A stretch of 64,000 nt of DNA from Paenibacillus sp. HGH0039 (GTDB taxonomy: Bacteria; Bacillota; Bacilli; Paenibacillales; NBRC-103111), in contig NZ_KE150413.1 in NCBI RefSeq assembly GCF_000411255.1, forward strand, positions 796,794 through 860,793, written 5' to 3'. The notes beneath the pieces are model-generated. The model had not been told where the DNA came from, did not search any database, and worked only from the letters and a program-made list of their open reading frames with translations. The position numbers were made by a program, and so were the translations under genes. Shown piece after piece: positions 7,268-16,067 of the stretch (position 1 is the stretch's first letter; every line of letters starts with the position of its first letter).

Positions 7268-8599
7268 ATGCAGCAGGACAAATACCGGGGACGCTCCCGG
7301 CTGGCAGGCTGGCTCGGAGCGGACAAGGAATCGGCTGCGGCGCAGCCCTGGGAACATGAAGCGGATGACCCGGCTTCCGCCGGACAGAAGAAGAGACCTA
7401 CCATTGGAAGACTGGATGCCCAGTCCGCCCTGCTGCTTATAGAAAATATGCTTTTTGCGGCCGCCAACGCCTTGTCCGGGACGTTCGTCAGTATCTACCT
7501 ATGGAAAGCCAAGAGCGATTTTGCCATGATCGGATGGTTTACGCTCACGCATCAGCTTGCGATGGCGCTCACCTTCTGGGTGGCGGGCAAGTGGGTAAAA
7601 GAGCATAACAAAATGAACTGCCTCCGTGCGGGCGTTGTCATGTCGGCGGTTTTTTACCTGCTCGTTCTGATGCTGGGTCTGTCCAGCGTGAATTACATTT
7701 TCCTGCTCGGTGCGGTTCAGGGGATGGCTTCGGGTTTTTTCTGGCTGGCGTTCAACATCGTCTACTTCGAGGTTACGAGCAGGGAAACGCGAGACAAATT
7801 CAACGGCTGGGCGGGCTTGCTGGGAGCGGGCGTCGGCATGCTGGCACCGTGGATTTCCGGACTCATCATCGTTCATATGGCGGGTACGAGCGGTTACCGG
7901 GTTATCTTCTCGATCTCACTGGGTATTTTTGTTCTCGGCGTGGCGGTGAGCTTTTTTCTGAAAAAGCGGAAGATCGAAGGCACCTACGGCTGGACGTACG
8001 GTTTCCGTCATTTGCGGCAGGGCGATACTCCGTGGAGGCCGGTTTGTGCCGCTTTGATGGCGCAAGGTTTCCGCGAAGGCGTATTCGGGTTTATGATTTC
8101 GCTGCTGGTGTATATCGCGACGACGAGCGAGCAAAAGCTCGGAAGCTACGCTTTGGTTACTTCGGGAGTTTCCTTCGTCAGTTTCTGGCTGGTCGGCCGT
8201 GTGCTCAAACCCAGATACAGAAGCAGAGGGATGCTTCTCGGGGTGCTGATGGTCATCGCGGCCATACTCCCGTTTTTCTGGAAAGTGAATTATATGACCC
8301 TGCTCCTGTTCGGGATCGGGACGTCTCTTTTTCTGCCGTTGTTTACGATTCCCATGACGTCGTCCGTGTTTGATTTGATCGGGAGAGACGAGGAGAGCGT
8401 AAAACACCGTGAGGAGTTTGTCATTCTGAGGGAGCTGGCGCTGAATGCCGGGCGGATTCTCGGTACGCTGCTGTTTATTGCCGTTATTTCTCAAAGCACC
8501 TCTCCGATTGTCATTAATACGCTGCTGCTTGTGATCGGAAGCGCGCCTTTCCTGAGCTGGCTCTTTATGAGAAAGGTGCTGCATCCAGAAAACTCTTGA
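7268..8599 (+). CDS. MFS transporter, substrate unknown
   Basis: This 443-residue protein has a hydrophilic N-terminal tail of about 50 residues and then roughly twelve membrane helices, in two halves separated by a basic loop (FFLKKRKIEGTYG). That is the major facilitator pattern. The substrate is not apparent. ATG 7268 is preferred because AAGGAAGGGA lies about 8 nt upstream; a TTG at 7205 would add 21 residues without a clear binding site. It stands alone between two terminators. Confidence 0.8.
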   Translation: MQQDKYRGRSRLAGWLGADKESAAAQPWEHEADDPASAGQKKRPTIGRLDAQSALLLIENMLFAAANALSGTFVSIYLWKAKSDFAMIGWFTLTHQLAMALTFWVAGKWVKEHNKMNCLRAGVVMSAVFYLLVLMLGLSSVNYIFLLGAVQGMASGFFWLAFNIVYFEVTSRETRDKFNGWAGLLGAGVGMLAPWISGLIIVHMAGTSGYRVIFSISLGIFVLGVAVSFFLKKRKIEGTYGWTYGFRHLRQGDTPWRPVCAALMAQGFREGVFGFMISLLVYIATTSEQKLGSYALVTSGVSFVSFWLVGRVLKPRYRSRGMLLGVLMVIAAILPFFWKVNYMTLLLFGIGTSLFLPLFTIPMTSSVFDLIGRDEESVKHREEFVILRELALNAGRILGTLLFIAVISQSTSPIVINTLLLVIGSAPFLSWLFMRKVLHPENS

Positions 8600-8621
8600 C
8601 AGAGCTGTCCATTCCTATAAA
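8596..8621 (+). promoter_or_regulatory. possible cysK promoter
   Basis: TTGACA at 8596-8601 overlaps the stop of the MFS gene, and TATAAA starts at 8616. The 14-nt spacing is short, so the exact -10 is uncertain. I see no convincing CymR or S-box element in the 93-nt leader. Confidence 0.35.
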
Positions 8622-8692
8622 AATAGTGGGTATATGTTTGGACCCATTGTGTTGGAAAGTGAAAGAATTGTGCTACGGGGAGGAGACCGGAA

Positions 8693-9619
8693 ATGAGCGG
8701 GAAACTGGTTAACAGCATCGCCGAACTGATAGGAGACACGCCTGCCGTACGGCTTAACCGCCTGACAAGCGAAGAGCATGCGGACGTGTATGTTAAGCTG
8801 GAATATTTCAATCCGAGCGGGAGCGTAAAAGACCGCGCGGCCTATAATTTGATAGCGCAGGCCGAGAAAGACGGCCTGCTGAAGCCCGGCGCGACGATCA
8901 TCGAGCCGACGAGCGGCAACACCGGCATCGGACTGGCGATGAACGCGGCCGCGAAGGGGTATAAAGCGATTCTGGTCATGCCGGATAACATGACCAAGGA
9001 GCGGATCAATCTGCTCAAAGCCTACGGAGCGGATGTGGTGCTCACGCCTGCGGCGGAACGTATGCCGGGTGCGATTGCCAAAGCGGTGGAGCTTCAGCGC
9101 GGCATTCCCGGCAGCTTCATCCCGCAGCAGTTCGAGAACAAGGCGAACCCGGACATTCACCGGGTGACCACCGCCTTGGAGATTCTCGAGCAGACGGACG
9201 GCAGGCTCGACGCGTTCGTCGCTTCGTCCGGCACAGGCGGGACGATCACGGGCACGGGCGAGGTGCTGCGCGAGCGGATCCCCGGCATCGAGATCTACGT
9301 CGTCGAGCCGGCCGGATCGCCGGTGCTGTCGGGCGGTGAGCCCGGCCCGCACAAGCTGGTCGGCACGTCGCCGGGCTTCGTGCCGAAGATCTTGAACACG
9401 GACGTCTACGACGAGATCGTCCGGGTAGAGGACGAGGATGCGCTGCGCACCACCCGCGAGCTCGCGGCCCAGGAAGGCATCCTCGTCGGTCCGTCCGCGG
9501 GCGCAACCGTGTGGACGGCCATCCAGGTGGCCCGCAAGCTGGGGCCCGGCAAGCGCGTCCTGTGCATCGCGCCCGATACGGGCGAGCGGTACCTCAGCAT
9601 GGGCATCTTCGGCGAATAA
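8693..9619 (+). CDS. cysK: cysteine synthase (O-acetylserine sulfhydrylase)
   Basis: This PLP enzyme makes cysteine from O-acetylserine and sulfide. The 308-residue protein has the full family pattern: [11 protein letters not shown] at the N-terminus, the PLP lysine in PSGSVKDRA (about residue 43), the substrate loop TSGNTG, the phosphate-binding GTGGT, and a C-terminal PSAGA. The length is typical for CysK. The ATG has GGGAGGAG about 7 nt upstream. Its product feeds the methionine genes at 46-50 kb. A CysM- or OAS-like paralogue cannot be fully excluded without alignment. Confidence 0.9.
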   Translation: MSGKLVNSIAELIGDTPAVRLNRLTSEEHADVYVKLEYFNPSGSVKDRAAYNLIAQAEKDGLLKPGATIIEPTSGNTGIGLAMNAAAKGYKAILVMPDNMTKERINLLKAYGADVVLTPAAERMPGAIAKAVELQRGIPGSFIPQQFENKANPDIHRVTTALEILEQTDGRLDAFVASSGTGGTITGTGEVLRERIPGIEIYVVEPAGSPVLSGGEPGPHKLVGTSPGFVPKILNTDVYDEIVRVEDEDALRTTRELAAQEGILVGPSAGATVWTAIQVARKLGPGKRVLCIAPDTGERYLSMGIFGE

Positions 9620-9781
9620 AGCGCCGGAGGCGGCGGGATACGGCCATATCCCGGCACCATCGCGGAAGGATGAATTCCCGTAGGCCGGGCTGAGTGCGGT
9701 CGTACTCTTGATTACCCGCTGCCGTCCGGGGCGCTCTCATACAGCGCGTGCCGGGATAGGATGCGTAATCGGTGTCCCTAT

Positions 9782-9820
9782 AAAAAGAGCTTTCCCTGAA
9801 TCCGGGGAAAGCTCTTTTTT
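9782..9820 (+). terminator. intrinsic terminator of cysK
   Basis: AAAAGAGCTTTCCC and GGGAAAGCTCTTTT form a perfect long stem with an 8-nt loop and a T-run. The 160 nt between the cysK stop and this stem holds no recognisable gene. Confidence 0.9.
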
Positions 9821-9965
9821 ATGCGATCTTTTTAGGAACAGGAAGATCAATAGACATGATAAATAAAAATAAAGCGGCAGCCCGTATGCATAGGGGGATA
9901 AGCATATAAAGAACGGAGAGTTTCATCTCCTGCGCCTGGGGGCGGAAGATCACCGTCCTACGGCG

Positions 9966-10001
9966 TCACACCGCCGCGCTGAGAACTGCGCGCGGTGTGA
10001 A
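9966..10001. repeat. hairpin-forming dispersed repeat, copy 2
   Basis: This element runs from TCACACCGC to GCGGTGTGAA with nine perfectly paired terminal bases. It is the second copy of the 7106 element. The surrounding 9821-10102 stretch has no gene that I can support; it shows only further GC-rich inverted repeats. Confidence 0.4.
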
Positions 10002-10102
10002 AGCGCAATGGCAGGAGTAATTTGTCCTGCGCGTATTGCGGACGATGCTGCCGGAGGAGAATAGGCTTTTTTTGTGAAGGTGTGGAATATGAGAGGAAGT
10101 CA

Positions 10103-10131
10103 TTGAATAAAAATACATTATCATGTATAAT
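10103..10131 (+). promoter_or_regulatory. sigma-A promoter of the GNAT-like gene
   Basis: TTGAAT and a perfect TATAAT are 17 nt apart, ending 41 nt before the start codon. Confidence 0.75.
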
Positions 10132-10172
10132 TATCACAGATTCACTTGTTCGTAGAAAGGTGGCCTGCAAGA

Positions 10173-10481
10173 ATGATTTCGTTGTCCGGTGAGATGCCTA
10201 AACCATGGGTCCTGAACCCCTTTATACAATCCTATACAGAATTAACTTCCCAGAAGGTCGATCGCAAAAGTTTGAAGCAAATCGGAAACGGCCGTTTTAT
10301 TTCCGCTTACGAGGATCAGAAACTGGTCGGAATCGCCTTTTGTACCGGAGATGTGGAGTGGGAGAACGAAGTATCCCTTTCGGTTCTTATTCTGCCTTCC
10401 TACCGCAAAAGAGGGATCGAATCCGCCATGCTGCGTCTGCTCCGCGGCAAGCAGTCAGCCTACAGCCGTACAGTTGGCTGA
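10173..10481 (+). CDS. short GNAT-like acetyltransferase, possibly frameshifted
   Basis: The 102-residue product resembles the first two thirds of a GNAT N-acetyltransferase. SVLILPSYRKRGIESAMLRLL fits the acetyl-CoA-binding motif (V-x-P-x-x-R-x-x-G), preceded by a beta strand GRFISAYEDQKLVGIAF. It then stops after about 20 residues, whereas the family is usually near 150. The +1 frame stays open to 10635 and would supply about 50 more residues. It could be a natural short variant, a frameshifted pseudogene or a sequencing error. AAAGGTGG lies about 9 nt before the ATG. Confidence 0.5.
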   Translation: MISLSGEMPKPWVLNPFIQSYTELTSQKVDRKSLKQIGNGRFISAYEDQKLVGIAFCTGDVEWENEVSLSVLILPSYRKRGIESAMLRLLRGKQSAYSRTVG

Positions 10482-10691
10482 GCGGAATGCATTCGGCAGG
10501 ATGGCGGGCTCCTGGGATCAGCAAGTCCCGCACAAGCACGTCCGGCTGCCCCGGAGACCGGGCATAGGGTATACACGGAGGCTTTTCAGGCAGAAAGCCG
10601 GTGGGACTGAAGTTTCGGCAGGCAAGGGGGAGTGACCTTGCGGTTTTGCGCCGCCGGGCGATGCCGCATCGCTTGCCGAGGCGGTGAGATG

Positions 10692-10724
10692 AAGCTGCAA
10701 GGAGCGCGTGCTTGCGGCTTTTTT
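10692..10724 (+). terminator. intrinsic terminator upstream of the lrp-like gene
   Basis: AAGCTGCAAG/CTTGCGGCTT form a 10-bp stem with one G-U pair and a T-run. It lies 57 nt past the end of the alternative GNAT frame (10635), which is consistent with that frame being part of the gene. Confidence 0.8.
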
Positions 10725-10740
10725 GCGCTTCCGTTTTTTA

Positions 10741-10769
10741 TTGAATTCGGCGGGGGCTGCGTGTAATAT
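10741..10769 (+). promoter_or_regulatory. sigma-A promoter of the Lrp-aminotransferase operon
   Basis: TTGAAT and TAATAT are separated by 17 nt. Confidence 0.65.
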
Positions 10770-10848
10770 GGAAGATAACGATTTTCCCTATCCGATGCTT
10801 GATTTCATTGGACCTTATTCATGACGATTCTTAGTAGGAGGCTTGACG

Positions 10849-11340
10849 ATGGACGATTTGAAGCACAAGATTCTGGATATTCTGAAAGAAGATTCCCGCC
10901 GTTCTCCGGCGCTTATCGCGACCATGCTGGGAATTACGGAAGAAGAGGCGACGGCGGCCATCCGCCAGATGGAAGACGAGCACATCATCGTGAAGTACGC
11001 CACCGTGCTCAACTGGAGCAAAGTGGACAGCGACAAGGTGAACGCGCTGATCGAAGTGCAGATCACGCCTGAACGGGGAACCGGATTCGACGCGATTGCG
11101 GAACGCATTTATTTATATCCAGAAGTGAAGTCGGTCTATCTGATGTCCGGAGCTTACGATCTGCTTGTGGAGATCGAGGGCCGTACGCTGCGGGAAGTGT
11201 CTTCTTTCGTTTCCAGCAAGCTGTCGACACTGGACCGGGTATTGTCAACGAAAACTCATTTTATTCTGAAAAAATACAAACAGGATGGGATCATTTTTGA
11301 TGACCGTGAGGATGATCATCGGATGCTGGTCTCACCATAA
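10849..11340 (+). CDS. Lrp/AsnC family transcriptional regulator
   Basis: This 163-residue DNA-binding protein has an N-terminal helix-turn-helix (DLKHKILDILKEDSRRSPAL, then IAERLG-like IATMLGI) and a C-terminal RAM/AsnC domain (YLYPEVKSVYLMSGAYDLLV). Such regulators sense amino acids as oligomers. The ATG at 10849 is preferred over the TTG at 10843 because TAGGAGG ends 7 nt before the ATG. It is followed after 12 nt by an aminotransferase gene; the pair is probably one operon with the regulator controlling it. The ligand is not evident. Confidence 0.88.
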   Translation: MDDLKHKILDILKEDSRRSPALIATMLGITEEEATAAIRQMEDEHIIVKYATVLNWSKVDSDKVNALIEVQITPERGTGFDAIAERIYLYPEVKSVYLMSGAYDLLVEIEGRTLREVSSFVSSKLSTLDRVLSTKTHFILKKYKQDGIIFDDREDDHRMLVSP

Positions 11341-11352
11341 AGGACGATGACG

Positions 11353-12549
11353 ATGATAAACCAGGAAGAAATCGGAAGTAAACCGAAATCCATGCAGGGC
11401 TATTTGTCACCGCTGGTCCGGGATATTCCTCCTTCGGGCATCCGGCGTTTTTTTGATTTGGTAAGCGGGAGCAAGGATATCATTTCTCTGGGCGTCGGGG
11501 AACCGGATTTCGTAACGCCGTGGCATGTCCGCGAGGCGTGCGTGTATTCGCTGGAAAGAGGCCGGACGAACTATACGCCGAATGCGGGCCTCCCTGAGCT
11601 TCGCGAAGCGATCGCCGAGTATTTGTACACGAATTTTGCCGTAAAATACGAGCCTTCGAATGAAGTCGTCGTAACGGTCGGCGGCAGCGAGGCGATTGAC
11701 CTTGCGCTGCGCGCGCTGATTACGCCGGGCGATGAAATTCTCGTTCCGGAGCCCTGCTACATCGCTTACAGCCCGATCGTCACGATCGGCGGAGGAGTCC
11801 CGGTCGGCATCGAGACCTTCGCGAAGGACAGCTTCAAGCTGAAGCCCGAGGCGCTCCGCGCAAGTCTGACGCCGAAATCCAAGGTTCTCGTTCTGAGCTA
11901 TCCGAGCAACCCGACGGGCGGCATCATGACGTACGAGGACTGGGAGCCGATCGCCCGGATCGTGGAAGAGAACGATCTGATCGTCATCGCCGATGAAATT
12001 TATGCGGAGCTCACTTACGGAAGCAAGCACGTGAGCTTCGCGTCGCTGCCCGGCATGCGGGACCGCACTGTTCTTGTCAGCGGCTTCGCGAAAGCTTTTG
12101 CCATGACGGGCTGGAGAGTCGGCTACATGTGCGGGCATCCGGACCTGATCTCGGCGATGCTGAAGATCCATCAGTACACGGTCATGTGCGCTCCGATCAT
12201 GGGCCAGATTGCCGCGCTTGAGGCGCTCCGCAACGGACTGGAGGAGAAGGACCGGATGATGGAGTCCTATAACCAGCGCAGACGCCTGGTCGTTCAAGGC
12301 TTCCGGCAGATCGGTCTCGACTGCCACGAGCCTCAGGGAGCGTTCTACGCGTTCCCTTCTATCGCTTCGACGGGCCTCAGCTCGGAAGAGTTCGCTCAGC
12401 GGCTTCTGACCGAAGCGAAGGTGGCGGCCGTTCCGGGACAGGTATTCGGCAACGGCGGCGAAGGCTTCGTCCGCTGCTCCTATGCGACTTCCGTTTCACA
12501 GCTGAACGAAGCTTTGGACCGTATTGGGTCTTTTGTGAAAAAATTGTAA
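11353..12549 (+). CDS. class I/II aminotransferase
   Basis: This PLP-dependent enzyme of about 398 residues transfers amino groups between amino acids and keto acids. It shows the fold-type I pattern: GVGEPDF near the N-terminus, NYTPNAGLPELR, the ligand motif YPSNPTGG, VIADEIYAEL, and the PLP lysine in SGFAKAFAMTGWRVGY. It most resembles the PatA/AlaT/AspC subgroup, but the exact substrate cannot be read from sequence alone. ATG 11347 is equally in frame; 11353 fits the AAAGGA spacing better. Linkage to the Lrp regulator suggests amino-acid catabolism or balance. Confidence 0.85.
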   Translation: MINQEEIGSKPKSMQGYLSPLVRDIPPSGIRRFFDLVSGSKDIISLGVGEPDFVTPWHVREACVYSLERGRTNYTPNAGLPELREAIAEYLYTNFAVKYEPSNEVVVTVGGSEAIDLALRALITPGDEILVPEPCYIAYSPIVTIGGGVPVGIETFAKDSFKLKPEALRASLTPKSKVLVLSYPSNPTGGIMTYEDWEPIARIVEENDLIVIADEIYAELTYGSKHVSFASLPGMRDRTVLVSGFAKAFAMTGWRVGYMCGHPDLISAMLKIHQYTVMCAPIMGQIAALEALRNGLEEKDRMMESYNQRRRLVVQGFRQIGLDCHEPQGAFYAFPSIASTGLSSEEFAQRLLTEAKVAAVPGQVFGNGGEGFVRCSYATSVSQLNEALDRIGSFVKKL

Positions 12550-12619
12550 AGACTTGTCCCAAAAAATAGTTTTCAGAATCGGAAAAAACTGATATCTTTA
12601 GGGTAAAGGAGGGATATGT

Positions 12620-12880
12620 ATGGCTTATTTAGAATATCGTCTGGCCGACAACTCGGGTTGGTACAGCCATGACGTTTCCGATCAACGCTGGTTATCCAAA
12701 CGACCTGCCAAATTAGCCTCCCTCTTTCACCTGGAAGAAGAAATTCAGTTTATGCGGCACAGACTGGAACAGATGGTTCAGTCCGGTGAGGCTATGACTT
12801 CCGAGTCCGTAATTGAAATGAGTACGCTACTTGATCATAAGATTAACGAATATATGAATCTAGTCCAGAAGAGCCGGTAA
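12620..12880 (+). CDS. Spo0E-family aspartyl-phosphate phosphatase
   Basis: This 86-residue protein carries the Spo0E signature in its C-terminal half: IQFMRHRLEQMV, a short turn, then VIEMSTLLDHKINEYM, with the SxxxD motif as STLLD. Family members remove phosphate from Spo0A and so delay sporulation. The N-terminal 35 residues are not part of the usual core. AAGGAGGG lies 6 nt before the ATG. A terminator overlaps its stop codon, so it is transcribed separately from the next gene. Confidence 0.85.
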   Translation: MAYLEYRLADNSGWYSHDVSDQRWLSKRPAKLASLFHLEEEIQFMRHRLEQMVQSGEAMTSESVIEMSTLLDHKINEYMNLVQKSR

Positions 12881-12894
12881 ATGCCGGCTTTTTT
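12872..12894 (+). terminator. terminator overlapping the spo0E-like stop codon
   Basis: AGCCGG/CCGGCT arms enclose TAAATG and are followed by a T-run. The TAA stop codon lies in the loop. Confidence 0.75.
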
Positions 12895-12934
12895 GCAGCG
12901 TTTGCACAGGCTATCAGGCAACGGAGGGATTACG

Positions 12935-13510
12935 ATGACACAGAAACGCTGGTTTTCGGCTGCTGTACTGCTTCTATTATTCACCGTCTTGGTTTCCGGG
13001 TGCGGGAAGGCCCAGCCCAAAGCGGATGTTTCCATCTTTATGATGGCCCGTGACGGTATACCGGTCGATGCCGCTTTTAAGCTTGAAAATTCGTTGAAAG
13101 CGCTTGTGGGGGACAAGCCGTCCATCTATTTGAATACGTCCCCGCTTTTTTCCAATGAGAAGATGATCGTCGAAATGGGATACGGCAATCACGGTATTCT
13201 GATCATCCCCGAAGAACAGTTTAAGATTTATGCGGCCGAAGGGGCATTTTTACCCCTGGAAGAGCATTTCAAGCAGGAGGACTATCCGGAGGGCGTACTC
13301 GAGGCGACGATTGAACCTGCCGGCAAGAAAAAGAATCCGCCCGAAGCGCCCAAGAAGGAGACGCATCTGTACGGCATTCCGCTCCAGTATTCCAAGTGGA
13401 TGAAGGATAACGGCGTAGAGGGCAAAGGGCTCGTCGCTTTCATGGCGGTGAACAGCCGCAATCCCGAGCAGTCGTTCGAGGTGCTCAAAAAGATCGCCGC
13501 CAAATCCTGA
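12935..13510 (+). CDS. lipoprotein of unknown function
   Basis: This 191-residue protein has a clear lipoprotein signal ending in LVSGC, so it is exported and lipid-anchored. The mature part is mixed alpha/beta with no motif that I recognise; it ends in FEVLKKIAAKS. A Lys/Pro-rich stretch (KKKNPPEAPKKETH) lies near residue 130. The ATG is supported by GGAGGG 7 nt upstream. The gene stands alone between a terminator and the cobalamin riboswitch. Confidence 0.7.
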   Translation: MTQKRWFSAAVLLLLFTVLVSGCGKAQPKADVSIFMMARDGIPVDAAFKLENSLKALVGDKPSIYLNTSPLFSNEKMIVEMGYGNHGILIIPEEQFKIYAAEGAFLPLEEHFKQEDYPEGVLEATIEPAGKKKNPPEAPKKETHLYGIPLQYSKWMKDNGVEGKGLVAFMAVNSRNPEQSFEVLKKIAAKS

Positions 13511-13583
13511 CGCGACGGCCTCGGCGCCGCCACGACTCTATGGCCCGCGCGAGGAATTGCAAGCGGTGCGGTGACTAAAGTCC

Positions 13584-13613
13584 TTGTCTTTCCGGCGCCG
13601 CTTGGCCTATAAT
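13584..13613 (+). promoter_or_regulatory. promoter of the cobalamin operon
   Basis: TTGTCT and a perfect TATAAT are 18 nt apart, immediately upstream of the cobalamin riboswitch. Confidence 0.7.
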
Positions 13614-13629
13614 GGGGGATGAACTTGAA

Positions 13630-13830
13630 GGCCCAACCTCATACGTTTACCGTCAGGTCCCGAAGCGGCGTCTCCCAGCGGAGCCGAAGCCCAGGGTGAA
13701 AAGGGAAGCCGGTGCAAATCCGGCACGGTCCCGCCACTGTAATACGGAGATCGTCTTACGATGCCACTGTCCGCGCGCGGATGGGAAGGCAAGACGGTCA
13801 GTCATCCGTAAGTCAGGAGACCTGCCTGCC
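13630..13830 (+). promoter_or_regulatory. cobalamin (B12) riboswitch
   Basis: The conserved core is present: GGGTGAAAAGGGAAGCCGGTG, then CAAATCCGGCACGG, CCCGCCACTGT, and the B12 box AAGTCAGGAGACCTGCC at 13810-13826. This element binds adenosylcobalamin or a related form and lowers expression. It precedes the btuFCD genes. The 5' edge is approximate. Confidence 0.95.
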
Positions 13831-13923
13831 GGTTTGCAGCACAATATCCTTCGAGGAGAGGATCGCGCGAAACCGGAAAGGACGTCCGACTGACGGCCGT
13901 TTCACCTCGTGATTCCGAAAGTT

Positions 13924-13957
13924 ATCCCCTCTATCTCCGGATAGAGGGGATTTTTTG
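13924..13957 (+). terminator. riboswitch expression-platform terminator
   Basis: ATCCCCTCTAT/ATAGAGGGGAT form an 11-bp stem with a six-base loop, followed by T. It lies 94 nt after the B12 box and 65 nt before btuF, which points to transcription attenuation. Confidence 0.85.
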
Positions 13958-14021
13958 TTGACATGCGCGAACATCGTGGGACAACCTCAAGTCAAACTAA
14001 ATCAGCAAGGGAGTAGAGAAC

Positions 14022-15029
14022 ATGAACAACGAACGAAGAACCGCTAGGGGGTTTAAATACGCCCTGCTGCTGCTTGTTTTGACGATGGCCGTCGGCCTGG
14101 CAGCCTGCGGCAAGCAAAGCACGGATAACGGGACGGCGGGCTCGGCCTCTCCGGCGGCAAGCACCGCTCCGCAAACGAGCGCGAAGAAAACGCAGTATCC
14201 TTTGAAAGTAACCGATGCGACAGGAAAGGAATTTACGTTCGAGAAAGCGCCCGGTAAAATCGTGTCGGTTTCGCCGGCGGAGACGGAAGCTCTTTTTGCG
14301 ATCGGTCTGGGCGATACAATCGTCGGCGTGTCCGATTTTGACGATTATCCGGCGGAAGCGAAAACGAAGCCGAAAATGGGCGGAATTACACAGCCTAACC
14401 AGGAATCGGTTATCGCGTCGGGAGCCGACATTGTTTTCACAGGCGTTTCGATGAAAAAAGAATCGGTCGAAAAGCTGCGCGCCATGGGCATCAACGTGTT
14501 CAAGGTGGAGCCTAAGACGCTTGACGACGTCATGAAAAATATTCAGCTCTACGGCCAGATTACCGACCATCAGGAACAGGCGGAAAAAGTCGTCGCAAAA
14601 ATGAAAGAAGACCGTCAGAAAGTTACGGATGCCGTAAAAACCGTAGCGGCGGACAAGAAGAAAAAAGTCTATATCGAATTTTCTCCGGGCTGGACAGTCG
14701 GCAAGGGCGAATTCATGGATGAGCTGATCACGCTGGCGGGCGGTGTCAATGTCGCTTCCGACATTACGGGCTGGAAACAGATCAGCGAGGAGAAAATCAT
14801 CCAGCAGAACCCGGACGTTATTTTATACGCCAAAGACGTGGTGGATGACAAAACGAAGAAGAGTCTAGAAGAACTCATTCGCGGACGCAGCGGGTGGAAC
14901 GAAATCAATGCGGTCAAAAACAACCAGGTAATCGGTCTCGACCAGAATACGCTGACCCGTCCGGGACCGCGTCTGACAGAGGGACTCCTGCAAATGGCTA
15001 AAGCCATCTATCCGGACTTGGTGAAATAA
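14022..15029 (+). CDS. btuF: ABC transporter substrate-binding lipoprotein, BtuF-like
   Basis: This 335-residue lipoprotein (lipobox LAAC near residue 30) is a class III periplasmic-binding-type protein. The mature part starts with a Ser/Thr/Ala linker and then the family pattern ITDATGKEFTFEKAP-like, IVSVSPAETEALFAIG, and a C-terminal NALTRPGPRLTEG-like stretch. The B12 riboswitch upstream and the cob genes downstream indicate cobalamin or cobinamide as ligand rather than iron-siderophore. It is followed directly by the permease gene with no gap. Confidence 0.9.
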   Translation: MNNERRTARGFKYALLLLVLTMAVGLAACGKQSTDNGTAGSASPAASTAPQTSAKKTQYPLKVTDATGKEFTFEKAPGKIVSVSPAETEALFAIGLGDTIVGVSDFDDYPAEAKTKPKMGGITQPNQESVIASGADIVFTGVSMKKESVEKLRAMGINVFKVEPKTLDDVMKNIQLYGQITDHQEQAEKVVAKMKEDRQKVTDAVKTVAADKKKKVYIEFSPGWTVGKGEFMDELITLAGGVNVASDITGWKQISEEKIIQQNPDVILYAKDVVDDKTKKSLEELIRGRSGWNEINAVKNNQVIGLDQNTLTRPGPRLTEGLLQMAKAIYPDLVK

Positions 15030-16067
15030 ATGAAACCTAAATGGGGACTTTGGGGAGGAGTAGGAGTTTTACTCCTTCTTCTTTCTATTGTGCTGAGTCT
15101 TTCGCTGGGCTCGGCCCATCTGCCGGTGAGTCAGATCGCTTCGATTCTGGGGAGCAAGCTGCCTTGGATCGGAGACCGAATCACGCCGGATTGGCCCGTA
15201 TCCTCGGAGCAGATTATTATGAAGGTAAGGCTGCCGCGCGTGATGCTTGCCATCCTTGTCGGGGCCTCCCTTTCGGTAGCGGGAGCCGCTTTTCAAGGCG
15301 TCCTGCGCAATCCGCTTGCGGACCCGTATACGCTTGGGGTCAGCAGCGGAACGAGCGTCGGCGCGGCGTTCGTCATTTACTTCGGTCTGCAGACGACGTT
15401 TTTCGGTACGTGGACGATACCGGTCGTCGGGTTTGCCACAGGAGCCGTTTCGCTTTGGATCGTTCTACGACTGGCCCGGACTGACGGCAAAATCCGTATG
15501 GAGACGCTGCTGCTTTCCGGTGTCGTGATGCAGGCGTTTCTCGGCTCCGTGGTTTCTTTTCTGGTGTCGATGTCCAAGCAGGTCGTCAATGAAATCATTT
15601 TCTGGCTGATGGGCAGCCTCGCTATGAAAGGCTGGTCGTACACAACCGTTCTCCTTCCGTATTTCCTCGTAACTTTCGTTGTGCTCTACAGCTATGCGCG
15701 GACACTCAACTTGCTGGCGCTCGGGGAACGTCAGGCCGCCCATCTGGGTATCCATGTCGAGCGGACGAAATTGATCGTGCTGATCACCGCGACACTGGTG
15801 ACGGCTGCGGCCGTTTCCGTATCCGGCGTCATCGGGTTTGTCGGGCTGATCGTGCCTCATCTGATCCGTCTGATCGCGGGACCGGATTACCGGCTGATCG
15901 TGCCGCTTTCCGCCGTTGGCGGAGCCATCTACGTCCTTTGGGCCGACACGCTGGCCCGGACGCTTCTAAGCCCGACAGAGATTCCGCTCGGCGTAATCAC
16001 CGCGTTTCTGGGTGCGCCGTTCTTCGCTTATCTGCTGCGCAAACAGAAGAAATGGGGGAGAAGCTGA
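15030..16067 (+). CDS. btuC: FecCD-type ABC permease, BtuC-like
   Basis: This 345-residue permease has about ten membrane helices. Family motifs include LPRVMLAILVGASLSVAGAAFQGVLRNPLADP, GVSSGTSVGA and the conserved loop GFVGLIVPHLIR that contacts the ATPase. The gene begins at the base after the btuF stop and overlaps btuD by one base (TGATG). With BtuF and BtuD it forms the corrinoid importer. Confidence 0.92.
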   Translation: MKPKWGLWGGVGVLLLLLSIVLSLSLGSAHLPVSQIASILGSKLPWIGDRITPDWPVSSEQIIMKVRLPRVMLAILVGASLSVAGAAFQGVLRNPLADPYTLGVSSGTSVGAAFVIYFGLQTTFFGTWTIPVVGFATGAVSLWIVLRLARTDGKIRMETLLLSGVVMQAFLGSVVSFLVSMSKQVVNEIIFWLMGSLAMKGWSYTTVLLPYFLVTFVVLYSYARTLNLLALGERQAAHLGIHVERTKLIVLITATLVTAAAVSVSGVIGFVGLIVPHLIRLIAGPDYRLIVPLSAVGGAIYVLWADTLARTLLSPTEIPLGVITAFLGAPFFAYLLRKQKKWGRS

